Positions 26,071-34,557 of a stretch of DNA of 64,000 bases are shown here, piece after piece. The DNA is taken from positions 186,001 through 250,000 of the forward strand of contig NZ_JBCFBO010000002.1 of assembly GCF_038562635.1 (NCBI RefSeq). Reading direction: 5' to 3'. The DNA is from Methanobacterium sp. GTDB taxonomy: Archaea > Methanobacteriota > Methanobacteria > Methanobacteriales > Methanobacteriaceae. The notes under the pieces are model-generated. The model was not told the origin of the DNA and did not search any database. It saw nothing but the letters and a program-made list of their open reading frames with translations. Numbering within the stretch: position 1 is the stretch's first letter; each line of letters begins with the position of its first letter. Made by a program: the position numbers and the translations under genes.

Positions 26071-26460
26071 TCAAAATCTACGATTTTCGAATGTTTACAA
26101 AATCAAAGATTTTGTAACATGTGAAAATTTTTAATTTTCACGATTGCAAAACTCCATTTTGCAAACAGCAAACACGAAGCATACAAATACGAAGTATTTG
26201 TTGTGTCAAATCACAGATTTGACAACATTCGAAAATTTTTAATTTTCGATGTTTGCGAATTGCAAATTCGCAACCGTAAAAAATCTACGATTTTTTACAT
26301 GCGCCAAAATTCATTGAATTTTAGAAAATGCTTTGCATTTTCTAACCTTTGGAAATCTTTGATTTCCAATGCTCAAACGCTTCGCGTTTGACAGTCCCAA
26401 AAAAAATCAAAGCCTTCAAAAACCTGTGGTTTTTGATGCCCCGAAATTCTATGAATTTCG
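26071..26460. repeat. Array of fifteen short three-base-loop hairpins
   Basis: Fifteen inverted repeats in 390 bases. Outer coordinates: 26071-26090, 26095-26117, 26121-26141, 26144-26164, 26183-26201, 26204-26224, 26230-26248, 26253-26273, 26276-26298, 26306-26322, 26322-26344, 26349-26369, 26373-26391, 26416-26436, 26442-26460. Fourteen have a three-base loop; the fourth has five. Arms are 7-10 bp and perfect except in the first. Arm sequences differ between units, although several share AAAATC-NNN-GATTTT. Spacers are mostly 2-6 bases, with gaps of 18 and 24. The array is not CRISPR: there is no constant repeat. It ends about 90 bases before elp3. Confidence 0.9.
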
Positions 26461-26549
26461 AGGGATTTTTTTGAGGATTTTGGCAGTGTTTGCATGCTCT
26501 GATTTTTTGAGCATTCGATTTAAACACTTATTTTTTGGAGAAAATAATA

Positions 26550-28190
26550 ATGGAAAATGCATGCAAACTCATAATTAATCAAATAATCAAGGGAAAAATT
26601 AAAACAAAAAGAGATCTGGAAAAAGCAAAACATAAGGCTTGCAGAGACTACAATCTTGAAAAATTTATGAGTAATTCAATGATACTGCAGAATGCAACTC
26701 CTGATGAGAGAAAGAAAATAGCACGGATCATACAAAAAAAACCCACAAGAACCATATCCGGTGTTGCAATAGTTGCAGTAATGTGTAAACCACATAAATG
26801 CCCTCATGGGAGGTGTCTTTACTGCCCAGAGAGTGATATAGCTCCTCCAAGTTACACTGGAGAAGAACCTGCGGCACTTCGGGCCAGAATGTTTAAATTC
26901 GACCCTTATTTACAGGTATACAACCGCCTGCTTCAACTTGAAAGTATAGGACACCCTTTAGACAAGGTAGAATTAATTATAATGGGCGGAACATTCCCTT
27001 CATATTTCCTGTGCTATCAAGAATGGTTCGTCAGCAAGTGTCTTCAAGCTATGAACGATTTTGGAGTAAAAGATGTGTCCATTTCGTCTGAAAACTTTAA
27101 AGGGTCTAACGCGGCATATAATATTGAAATCCCCAAGGAGTTCGTTTACCTGAAGGATGTTCAAAGCAAAAATGAAAAATCCAACGTGCGGTGCGTTGGG
27201 ATGACATTTGAAACCCGTCCAGATTACTGTAAAACACAAGATGTTGATAGAATGCTCAATATGGGCGTTACAAGGGTGGAACTTGGAGTCCAGACCATTT
27301 ACAATTATATATACAAACGGATTGACCGCGGGCATACAATAGAAGACTCCATTGAATCTGCAAGAATACTCAGGGATTCCGGTATCAAGGTGGCAATGCA
27401 CCTTATGCCCGGCCTTTTTGCAGATTTTGATAGAGATTTGAGAATATTTAAAAGAGTATTTTCAGATGAACGCTTTAAACCAGATATGCTTAAAATCTAC
27501 CCATGTTTAGTAACTAAAGGTTCAAAACTCTATGAAATGTGGGAAAAAGGAGATTATGAGCCATATACAAGTGAAGAAGCAGTTAATCTGATAGCTAAAA
27601 TTAAAAAGAACCTCCCAAAATGGGTCAGGACCATGAGAATCCAGCGGGATATACCTTCTCCTCTAATTGAGGCTGGAGTTAAAAAATCAAATCTTGGTGA
27701 ACTTGTATACAAAAAACTCCATGATCTAGACGTCAGTTGCAAGTGTATTCGATGTAGAGAAGTTGGACATAAAGCATCTCATGGATTGATCCCCGATATT
27801 GATAACGTGAAATTATTAAAGGAAGAATATCGTGCTGGGGAAGGTGATGAAATCTTTTTATCATTTGAAGATGTTAAAAAGGATATCTTAATTGGATTCC
27901 TGAGGTTAAGGATACCCTCAGAACATGCCCATAGAAAAGAAATAGATGATAAAACAGCACTTATACGAGAATTACATGTTTACGGCTCGATGATGTCTAT
28001 TGGTGAAAGAGAAGATGGGCAGTGGCAGCATTTAGGCTATGGAGAATCATTATTAAATGAAGCAGCTAGAGTTGCATCTGAAGACTACGGCATGGAAAAG
28101 ATACTTGTTACAAGTGGAATAGGGGCTCGAAACTACTACAGAAAATTCGGGTATGAAAAATTAGGCCCTTACATGGCAAAGAAGATTTGA
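26550..28190 (+). CDS. elp3: Elp3: tRNA uridine-34 modification radical SAM/GNAT enzyme
   Basis: Acts on the wobble uridine of tRNAs to make carboxymethyl-type modifications; archaea have Elp3 without the other Elongator subunits. The protein has 546 residues. The radical SAM domain includes the cysteine group KPHKCPHGRCLYCPE (Cys84, Cys89, Cys92 nearby), the glycine motif MGGTFPS, and EVGHKASHG. The C-terminal GNAT acetyltransferase domain (about 400-546) ends with GIGARNYYRKFGYE. I chose the ATG at 26550, with TTGGAG upstream; the frame opens at a TTG at 26535 that is part of that site. The hairpin array lies immediately upstream. Confidence 0.95.
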   Translation: MENACKLIINQIIKGKIKTKRDLEKAKHKACRDYNLEKFMSNSMILQNATPDERKKIARIIQKKPTRTISGVAIVAVMCKPHKCPHGRCLYCPESDIAPPSYTGEEPAALRARMFKFDPYLQVYNRLLQLESIGHPLDKVELIIMGGTFPSYFLCYQEWFVSKCLQAMNDFGVKDVSISSENFKGSNAAYNIEIPKEFVYLKDVQSKNEKSNVRCVGMTFETRPDYCKTQDVDRMLNMGVTRVELGVQTIYNYIYKRIDRGHTIEDSIESARILRDSGIKVAMHLMPGLFADFDRDLRIFKRVFSDERFKPDMLKIYPCLVTKGSKLYEMWEKGDYEPYTSEEAVNLIAKIKKNLPKWVRTMRIQRDIPSPLIEAGVKKSNLGELVYKKLHDLDVSCKCIRCREVGHKASHGLIPDIDNVKLLKEEYRAGEGDEIFLSFEDVKKDILIGFLRLRIPSEHAHRKEIDDKTALIRELHVYGSMMSIGEREDGQWQHLGYGESLLNEAARVASEDYGMEKILVTSGIGARNYYRKFGYEKLGPYMAKKI

Positions 28191-28240
28191 ATTAGCTATA
28201 AAATAGAAATTCCCGATAATATAAAGGATAATAAAACACT

Positions 28241-28257
28241 CAAATACAGAGTATTTG
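28241..28257. repeat. Single hairpin of the array type
   Basis: CAAATAC-AGA-GTATTTG: 7-bp arms and a three-base loop, matching the architecture of the array at 26071-26460 (whose fifth unit has ACAAATAC-GAA-GTATTTGT). It lies 50 bases after elp3 and before a degraded gene. Confidence 0.65.
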
Positions 28258-28265
28258 TATGTTTC

Positions 28266-28518
28266 ATGTTCGAGTTTCGGGAAATTTTAGAATTACTGTA
28301 TAAACAAGGAAGAAAATGCAGTGCTGGTGTAAAAGAGGAATTTTTAATAGAAAAAATTGGAAGTAAAAATCGAGGATAATGAATTAAATGTTCACATTGA
28401 CTATTTAGCTGAAAAGAAATATGTCCTTATAAAACCAGTGCATGACAATTTTATAACAGTCAAGAAAAATCACCATCACTGTAAAAGGCATATATCTAGT
28501 TAGAAACCCTCGATTATA
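28266..28518 (+). pseudogene. Broken winged-helix-like gene
   Basis: Three short frames read as one small protein if two frameshifts are allowed. Frame one (from the ATG at 28266) gives FREILELLYKQGRKCSAG then KEEFLIEKIG. Frame two gives LEVKIEDNELNVHIDYLAEK then KYVLIKPVHDNFITVK. Frame three gives ITVKGIYLVRNPRL and ends near 28518. The whole resembles a DNA-binding winged-helix of about 80 residues. The shifts fall near 28358 and near 28465, the latter beside a possible small duplication (ATAACAGTCAAG / ATCACTGTAAAA). I regard it as a decayed gene; no family is certain. Confidence 0.5.
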
Positions 28519-28559
28519 AATTTATATTTAAAGAATTTAAAAATTAAAATGGTGTTTAC

Positions 28560-29264
28560 ATGATCAATTTAGTAGAATCTCCAGAAAAAATTGCAAAAAT
28601 CATCGACCACACCAATTTAAAGGCCGATACACGAATAGAAGATATAAAAAAATTATGTGATGAAGCAAAACGCTATGGATTCGCTTCAGTCTGTGTTAAC
28701 CCAGCAAATGTTGAATTATGTACAGACTTCTTAAAAGAGTCTGATGTGAACGTTTGCACTGTTATAAGCTTTCCTCTAGGAGCAAATACGTCAAAAATTA
28801 AATTCTTCGAAACTAAAGACGTCGTACAGCACGGAGCCTGTGAAATTGATATGGTGATGAACATTGGCGCTCTTAAATCAGGGCTCAAAGAGACAGTGAA
28901 AACAGATATAGAAGGAGTTATCACTGCAGCAGAAGACAATATAGTCAAAGTAATCATTGAAACAGCCTTATTAACAAAAGAAGAAAAAATTCTGGCATGC
29001 GAGATAGTCAAGGATGCAGGTGCAAATTTCGTGAAAACCTCAACTGGTTTTGGATATCCCGGAGCTACTGTGGAAGATGTTTTTCTAATTAAAAAAACAG
29101 TAGGACCACAAATGGGTATCAAAGCTTCAGGAGGCATAAAAAATATAAAAACCGTTTTTGATATGGTAAAAGCCGGTGCAACACGAATTGGTACCTCTTC
29201 AAGTGTTAAAATTATGGAAGAACTATTCAAACTTAATCACGGCATGGAACCACCTAAAAGGTGA
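28560..29264 (+). CDS. deoC: Deoxyribose-phosphate aldolase DeoC
   Basis: Cleaves 2-deoxyribose-5-phosphate to glyceraldehyde-3-phosphate and acetaldehyde. In archaea it is thought to link pentose or deoxynucleoside carbon to triose phosphates. The protein has 234 residues. The Schiff-base lysine lies in FVKTSTGFGYPGATVEDV, with the second lysine in GIKASGGIKN. The N-terminal IDHTNLKADT is also typical. A TATA-like TTTATATTTA lies about 35 bases before the ATG at 28560, with GGTG in between. The cyclophilin-like gene follows at once. Confidence 0.94.
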   Translation: MINLVESPEKIAKIIDHTNLKADTRIEDIKKLCDEAKRYGFASVCVNPANVELCTDFLKESDVNVCTVISFPLGANTSKIKFFETKDVVQHGACEIDMVMNIGALKSGLKETVKTDIEGVITAAEDNIVKVIIETALLTKEEKILACEIVKDAGANFVKTSTGFGYPGATVEDVFLIKKTVGPQMGIKASGGIKNIKTVFDMVKAGATRIGTSSSVKIMEELFKLNHGMEPPKR

Positions 29265-29269
29265 ATATT

Positions 29270-29623
29270 ATGGAAATTGAAATAGAAATAGTAGGAAAAG
29301 GCAAAGCTACTGGAAAATTAGATGATAGGAACCCAGAAACTGCAAAGAAATTATATGAAATATTTCCACTTCCTGGAACTGCACATACCTATCTTGAAGA
29401 AGTATATTTTGACATGACACTTGAATTAGACTATGAAAACCCTTCGAAAACCACTGAAGAGGGAGATATATGTTACTGGCCACCAGGACCTGCTTTCTGC
29501 ATATTCTACGGGAATTCACAACCTGTTTCTGAAGTGAATAATTTCGGGAAAATCACAGAGAATTTAGAACTCTTTAAAAAGTGCAGAGATGGGGATGAAA
29601 TAATAGTAAGGAAAAAAGAGTAA
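29270..29623 (+). CDS. Cyclophilin-like fold protein
   Basis: A 117-residue protein of the small cyclophilin-like (DUF3830/TM1367-type) superfamily. Motifs: an N-terminal strand EIEIEIVGKGKATGKL, TAKKLYEIFPLPGTAHTYLEEVYFD in outline, then GDICYWPPGPAFCIFYG. Isomerase activity is not established for this group. The ATG at 29270 lies five bases after the deoC stop, and its ribosome-binding site AAAGGTGA overlaps the end of deoC, so translation is coupled. A GTG at 29261 is in frame but falls within that site. Confidence 0.82.
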   Translation: MEIEIEIVGKGKATGKLDDRNPETAKKLYEIFPLPGTAHTYLEEVYFDMTLELDYENPSKTTEEGDICYWPPGPAFCIFYGNSQPVSEVNNFGKITENLELFKKCRDGDEIIVRKKE

Positions 29624-29685
29624 AGAAAATCCCAGAAATTCATAATTTATGTAAAAATTAAAAATAGAAAAGTTTAGTAAATAAT

Positions 29686-30801
29686 TTATATTTCCTCTAT
29701 TTCAGTATACAAAGTATTCCTTCGAGCTGGGATTCTTCCAATATCTTTTATTGCCCGTTCTAATTCACTTGGATGAGTAGATTCTCCATAAGATGCCCCT
29801 GCAGACTTGGATATGCTTTCTTCACCTAAAGTACCTCCAAGGTCATTTGCACCAGACATAAGACAGAACTGGGCAAATTTAAATCCAAGTTTCACCCAAG
29901 AAGCCTGTATATTTTTGAGCAGGTCACCAAACATTAACCTTGAAACTGCATAGAGCCTTAAATCGTCTGCTCCTGTTGTTCCAGGGCTTGAAATCCCGCT
30001 CCTGAAAATTGGGGCGTTTTTATGCATGAATGTTAAAGGAACAAATTCTGTAAACCCGCCTGTTTTTTTCTGTATGTTCCTTAAAATCTCAAGGTGTTCA
30101 ATTCTATGATTTATATTTTCAACATGGCCGTACATCATGGTACATGTTGTTGGAACTCCTGTATTATGGGCCGTTTCGATAACATCGATCCACTCTGCTG
30201 TGCTTAACTTTCCCCTGCATATGATATCCCTTATATCATCATTTAATATTTCAGCAGCAGTTCCAGGCATTGAACCAAGCCCTGCCTTTTTCAACATCTT
30301 GAGCGTGTCTTCTACCTCAAGTTCCGCTTTTTTGGACCCGTAAAATATCTCCATTGGAGAAAAAGCATGAATATGAACATTTGGGACTTCCTTTTTGACA
30401 TTTAAAAGAATATCCTCATAAAAATAAGCATCTATATCGGGGTGCAGGCCTCCCTGTATGCAAACTTCAATTGCACCCTCATCTGCAGCATTTTTTGTTC
30501 TCCGCACGACCTCGTCAACCTCTAAAAAGTACGCGTCTTTATCATTTTCGTCTTTTTTAAACGCACAGAAGCCGCATGTCCCCGAGCAAATATCAGTGAA
30601 GTTGATGTTCCAGTTTTGGATGTAAGTTACCTTGTCTCCCGCCAGTTCTTCTCGGAGTAAGTCTGCAGTGAAAATTAATGCTTGAAGTTCCCTTCCTTTA
30701 ACTTGCATTAGTTTAAGCGCTTCATCCTTTGTAATTTCTTCATCAAAAGATTTTTCAAGTATTTCTTTTATCTGAGGATCGATGTTCATTGTGTCAAACA
30801 T
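29686..30801 (-). CDS. cofH: 7,8-didemethyl-8-hydroxy-5-deazariboflavin synthase subunit CofH
   Basis: With CofG it makes the F0 chromophore of coenzyme F420, the hydride carrier of methanogenesis. CofH is a radical SAM enzyme that joins a tyrosine-derived radical to 5-amino-6-ribitylaminouracil. The protein has 371 residues with the cluster motif C72-x3-C76-x2-C79 (CSGTCGFC). The C-terminal LMSGANDLGGTLGEESISKSAGA is typical of the CofH/MqnC group. cofG is not in this window. Confidence 0.94.
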   Translation of the reverse strand: MFDTMNIDPQIKEILEKSFDEEITKDEALKLMQVKGRELQALIFTADLLREELAGDKVTYIQNWNINFTDICSGTCGFCAFKKDENDKDAYFLEVDEVVRRTKNAADEGAIEVCIQGGLHPDIDAYFYEDILLNVKKEVPNVHIHAFSPMEIFYGSKKAELEVEDTLKMLKKAGLGSMPGTAAEILNDDIRDIICRGKLSTAEWIDVIETAHNTGVPTTCTMMYGHVENINHRIEHLEILRNIQKKTGGFTEFVPLTFMHKNAPIFRSGISSPGTTGADDLRLYAVSRLMFGDLLKNIQASWVKLGFKFAQFCLMSGANDLGGTLGEESISKSAGASYGESTHPSELERAIKDIGRIPARRNTLYTEIEEI

Positions 30802-31114
30802 ACAATTCCATATTCAGGTCAACTTTTTTAAAAGTTTTGGTGATATATTTCAAATATTTCCATACTTACTTTGCACTTGTAATTAATTTTAAAATTATGA
30901 ATGAATCATTTTCTTTTTTTTAGATAATCAATTCAATTTAATATACTGAAACAGACAAAAATTTATTTAATTCAAAGTTAAATACAGCTAAAAATAAAAC
31001 TGCAATTTTGCAACCCCCTAAACTTAATATTAAAAATACAAAAAATAAGCCATCATAACAGTTATACAATCATGGGATTTAAAGGGGCTAAAAGAGTTTA
31101 TTAAGAGGAATAAA
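30802..31114. other. Intergenic region between divergent genes
   Basis: About 310 AT-rich bases between cofH (leftward) and the DUF815 ATPase gene (rightward). Nothing other than possible promoters was seen. GAGG at the right edge serves the ATPase ATG. Confidence 0.45.
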
Positions 31115-32425
31115 ATGTATCGTTTGACATCCAAATTGGTGATTTACAAAAATATCGACAAAAACAGCATCTTGTTTAGATTATCTAGTATCTGCCAGCA
31201 GTTTGCAGCAGGCAATTATGAGAAAGAAGATCTGATTACAGATATTTATGTCGAAATCAACCGCCTGCTTGACATTTCAACGCGTTACGGCTTTGACAAA
31301 AATCTGTGGCACAACTATCTGGCTTTTGTTTTGGCCATGACTGAAAACCCATTTACACTTGTTTCGGAAAAAGTTGGGGCGAGTGTAGGTACTGTAAATA
31401 AATTCGCCAGGAGCGATTTCTGCATCTTCAAGCAGTTGTTCGACTACGATTTTTCCGAGATGGAAAAAGAACTGGATATAGACTGCTTTACGATTATCAC
31501 AAATTATGAGGCTGTTGTAAAAAATGAACAGATTTTCAACAAGGGCGTGAGCGAAAAGGTTCAGCAGCTCAGCTGTGCTATTGAGCAGAGTGAAGATGAC
31601 ACTGAGCTGTATCAAATCATCACAGATTTCTACAAAACATATGGTGTTGGAAAATTTGGGCTGAATAAAGCTTTCCGTATTTCAACTGATGATAAATCTG
31701 GAATTCTCTGCCCAATCACAGCAACCAGTGACGTACTGCTGGACGATTTGGTCGGTTATGAATCTCAGAAGAAAGAACTGGTACAGAATACAGAAGCGTT
31801 CGTTGAAGGGCGCAGGGCAAACAATGTTCTTCTCTACGGCGATGCAGGCACCGGCAAATCCGCAAGCATAAAAGGAATTTTAAATCAGTATTACAGCCGC
31901 GGCCTCCGTATGATCGAGGTCTACAAACATGAATTCAAGGAACTGCCAAAGGTCATTGAAGCCATAAAAAACAGGAACTACCGCTTTATCATTTATATGG
32001 ACGACCTGTCCTTTGAAGAGTTCGAAATTGAGTATAAATATTTGAAGGCAGTTATGGAGGGCGGCTTGGAGTCAAAACCTGAAAATGTACTGATCTATGC
32101 AACATCCAACAGGCGCCATCTGGTTCGTGAAACATGGAGCGACCGTTCGGATATGTCTGAGGATGAACTGCACCGTTCGGATACAATGCAGGAAAAACTA
32201 TCCCTGGCGGAGCGGTTCGGAGTTACCATCGCTTATTTCAAGCCTATGAGGAAAGAATATTTCAACATCGTTATAAATCTTGCAAGGCGACACCCTGAAA
32301 TCAAACTAACAGATGAAGAACTGAGAGCAGAAGCAAATAAATGGGAAATGCGTCACGGCGGAATGTCAGGGCGTACAGCACAGCAGTTCATCGATTCACT
32401 GCTAGGGGCTGTTGATCTATCCTGA
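31115..32425 (+). CDS. DUF815 AAA-type ATP-binding protein
   Basis: A 436-residue protein of a family typical of Clostridia. The N-terminal 190 residues are helical and poorly conserved. The ATPase core has Walker A GDAGTGKSA, Walker B IIYMDDLSFEEFE, and the motifs YATSNRRHLVRETWSDRSD and AERFGVTIAYF. The function is unknown; relatives have been viewed as MoxR-like ATPases. Base composition of the second half (from about 31750) is visibly richer in GC than neighbouring genes, and no related gene adjoins it. I infer acquisition from a bacterium. The ATG at 31115 has AGAGG upstream, so expression signals are local. Confidence 0.88.
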   Translation: MYRLTSKLVIYKNIDKNSILFRLSSICQQFAAGNYEKEDLITDIYVEINRLLDISTRYGFDKNLWHNYLAFVLAMTENPFTLVSEKVGASVGTVNKFARSDFCIFKQLFDYDFSEMEKELDIDCFTIITNYEAVVKNEQIFNKGVSEKVQQLSCAIEQSEDDTELYQIITDFYKTYGVGKFGLNKAFRISTDDKSGILCPITATSDVLLDDLVGYESQKKELVQNTEAFVEGRRANNVLLYGDAGTGKSASIKGILNQYYSRGLRMIEVYKHEFKELPKVIEAIKNRNYRFIIYMDDLSFEEFEIEYKYLKAVMEGGLESKPENVLIYATSNRRHLVRETWSDRSDMSEDELHRSDTMQEKLSLAERFGVTIAYFKPMRKEYFNIVINLARRHPEIKLTDEELRAEANKWEMRHGGMSGRTAQQFIDSLLGAVDLS

Positions 32426-32619
32426 TTCATTTTTAAGATATAAATTGCATAAATTGCTGCCGATAAAAAAATAGAGAGTATAATGCACAAATAAAATGAA
32501 CATATTGTTTTCCTCGCAATAATCGCAAAATTTTTCTATTTTAGAACGTGATATCATCATAAATTAATAAATAGATCCTATCTACTATTAAACTAATTCT
32601 CTTGCTCTTTAGTGGTTTT

Positions 32620-32656
32620 AAATGAGTTCATTAATAATTTCACCAAGAACTCATTT
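32620..32656. repeat. 10-bp inverted repeat
   Basis: AAATGAGTTC (32620-32629) and GAACTCATTT (32647-32656) are perfect complements around a 17-base loop. It lies after the ATPase gene but carries no downstream T-run, so a simple terminator is doubtful. A direct repeat begins eight bases later. Confidence 0.5.
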
Positions 32657-32663
32657 GATTTCG

Positions 32664-32691
32664 TAAAAAGAAGCCATTATTCAAATTCATT
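32664..32691. repeat. Direct repeat flanking the membrane protein gene (left copy)
   Basis: A 28-base segment that matches 33599-33626 at about 24 positions, both beginning TAAAAAGAAGCC and ending AATTCATT. The two copies bracket the membrane protein gene at 32718-33509, as would the ends of an inserted segment. No transposase or integrase is present. Confidence 0.4.
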
Positions 32692-32717
32692 AAAAGATTA
32701 GTTATCCTACCAAAATT

Positions 32718-33509
32718 TTAAAGGTATCCTTTCAGAATTAAAGCCCCAAACATTGCGATAAACAGAACCACAGCGAATATTCCTATGATATTTTCTTTTT
32801 TCTGGTTGGAAATTCTTAAATCACTTACATAAATTTGAATGGAAAAAAACATAGTAATATTACCCGAAAGAACCAAAGCAACTACAAAACCCATTTCAGC
32901 AAATTGATACCAAAAGCAAATGATAGTAATCCATTGTGCTATTAAAACAAGAGCCATAGCTTTTGCATAATTAGTTGAAACATTAACTTTTCTATTCTCA
33001 CTATAAAATCCATATATAAAACTCATCAAGCCCAAAGTAGCCCCATATAAAAAAATAGGAGCATAATAAACTATAAAGCTTACTAAACAACCAATTGTTA
33101 TAACCACACCCATACTTAGTAACATTAATCTTTTCTTATCTTTTAACATGTTAATTTTTGCGTTTTCAGGCGATTTTAGATGATTTTTACGGACTTGATT
33201 AACTAAAACTAATGTAAAAAAAGGTGCGCCAATTAAAATATAATAAAAATCAGTTTTTATATAAATAAGATTATTAAAGAAGACATAAATCAAAAAAAGC
33301 CACTGAAATACATTAACACCAAACAACGCCATTAAATAACCAATTTTTTTATCCTCATTATACAACACAAATATAAGAATCATAACACATAAAGAGCAGT
33401 TAAATATGCCTAAAAGAGATTTAAACCACAAATAACTTACTAAAGAATACAATATTATTCCAATTCCAACAAATACAATTAATACCTTGTTACTATTCAT
33501 TTCAACCAT
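32718..33509 (-). CDS. Hypothetical multi-pass membrane protein
   Basis: A 263-residue protein with about eight hydrophobic segments (for example VLIVFVGIGIILYSLVSYLWF and IGIFAVVLFIAMFGALIL) and short basic loops; no family recognised. A central charged loop (VRKNHLKSPENAKINMLKDKKR) separates the two halves. The ATG at 33509 is used here; a second ATG three codons later is also possible. The gene stands alone between two similar direct repeats (32664 and 33599), which suggests an inserted cargo gene. Confidence 0.7.
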   Translation of the reverse strand: MVEMNSNKVLIVFVGIGIILYSLVSYLWFKSLLGIFNCSLCVMILIFVLYNEDKKIGYLMALFGVNVFQWLFLIYVFFNNLIYIKTDFYYILIGAPFFTLVLVNQVRKNHLKSPENAKINMLKDKKRLMLLSMGVVITIGCLVSFIVYYAPIFLYGATLGLMSFIYGFYSENRKVNVSTNYAKAMALVLIAQWITIICFWYQFAEMGFVVALVLSGNITMFFSIQIYVSDLRISNQKKENIIGIFAVVLFIAMFGALILKGYL

Positions 33510-33598
33510 CTTTTAAAATCAAATAGATTAAAACAATTATTATATTAACTTATTCGACATGTAAAATTACATAACTCATAATATTTAAATCAAACACA

Positions 33599-33626
33599 TA
33601 AAAAGAAGCCCTTAATAGAATTCATT
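33599..33626. repeat. Direct repeat flanking the membrane protein gene (right copy)
   Basis: The partner of 32664-32691; see that entry for the comparison. Further partial copies of the AATTCATT/AATTCGTT word follow at 33660-33675. Confidence 0.4.
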
Positions 33627-33699
33627 TATAGTCTATTTTAATGAAATCATTTAATAGACATCTTTCATTGAATTCGTTTGATGGTGCCACTATAAAACT

Positions 33700-33930
33700 G
33701 CCATGATTTTTTCGGATTGCATTACTCCCCCAAAGCTCTTTTAAGAATCATATATTCCCTTTTTCTAAAGGTTAGACTCCCACTAGGGACTACTCTTCTA
33801 GGACTTTTTGTGATGTATTTCACATGCCAGAGACTATCAGCTACCCCCAATGTTATGTCACATTACAAGTTGAGGCATATATTCAAAGTTCATGAACTAC
33901 AATATTCTATTAATGTTATGTCATGCTAAA
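33700..33930. other. Unexplained GC-richer block upstream of the histone gene
   Basis: Clearly richer in GC than its flanks. It includes a TGTGA/TCACA hairpin at about 33808-33823 and the 12-base word AATGTTATGTCA twice, at 33849-33860 and 33912-33923. Both strands have short open frames (about 70 codons rightward from a TTG, about 45 leftward) but none has a ribosome-binding site. It may be an RNA gene, a decayed gene or a control region of the histone gene. Confidence 0.4.
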
Positions 33931-34051
33931 AAATTTACATATAAAGCAAGCTCATTTATTGAAACAGTAGGGAGTTACCCATAGCCAAAGACACTATGAA
34001 AATCGATAAGTTTAAATGTTATAGATGTAAATCTAAATTAGGAGGTGAAAT

Positions 34052-34259
<208 letters not shown>

Positions 34260-34278
34260 GTTTTCCTTTTTTTATTAT
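34260..34278 (+). terminator. Oligo-T terminator after the histone gene
   Basis: Directly after the stop codon comes a run of T with few interruptions (TTTTCCTTTTTTTATTATTA). Archaeal RNA polymerase ends transcription at such tracts without a hairpin. From 34280 to 34546 the sequence is AT-rich with no gene. AATAAATATTTATT at 34498-34511 is a perfect palindrome and may include the rubrerythrin TATA box. Confidence 0.55.
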
Positions 34279-34557
34279 TATGAAATATTTTTTTATTAGT
34301 TTAATTTATTCAGTAGTTTTAAAGAGTATAAATTGATTTTTAATTAATATTCTACTTCTATTTTGGCTTTTAAATGGTATTATATCCCTAAAATGCAAGT
34401 CTGACCATTAAATAGTCATATAATATATAACAATTTAATACCCTCAAGTATTCCATTCTCAGCACAGCGAATCAATATATTTTCAATTGTCGAAAATAAT
34501 AAATATTTATTGAATCAAATAAAAGCTTGATATTAATTAACTGACGGAGGTCGTTAT

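Noticed and set aside
26071..26460. Possible CRISPR array
   Set aside because: There is no constant repeat and no regular spacer; the units are different palindromes, and no cas genes occur in the window.
31115..32425. Defence-system ATPase
   Set aside because: No nuclease, methylase or other defence gene lies beside it, and DUF815 is not an established defence family.
33717..33929. Rightward 70-codon frame and a 45-codon frame on the other strand
   Set aside because: Neither has a good start codon with a ribosome-binding site; kept only as an unexplained GC-richer block.
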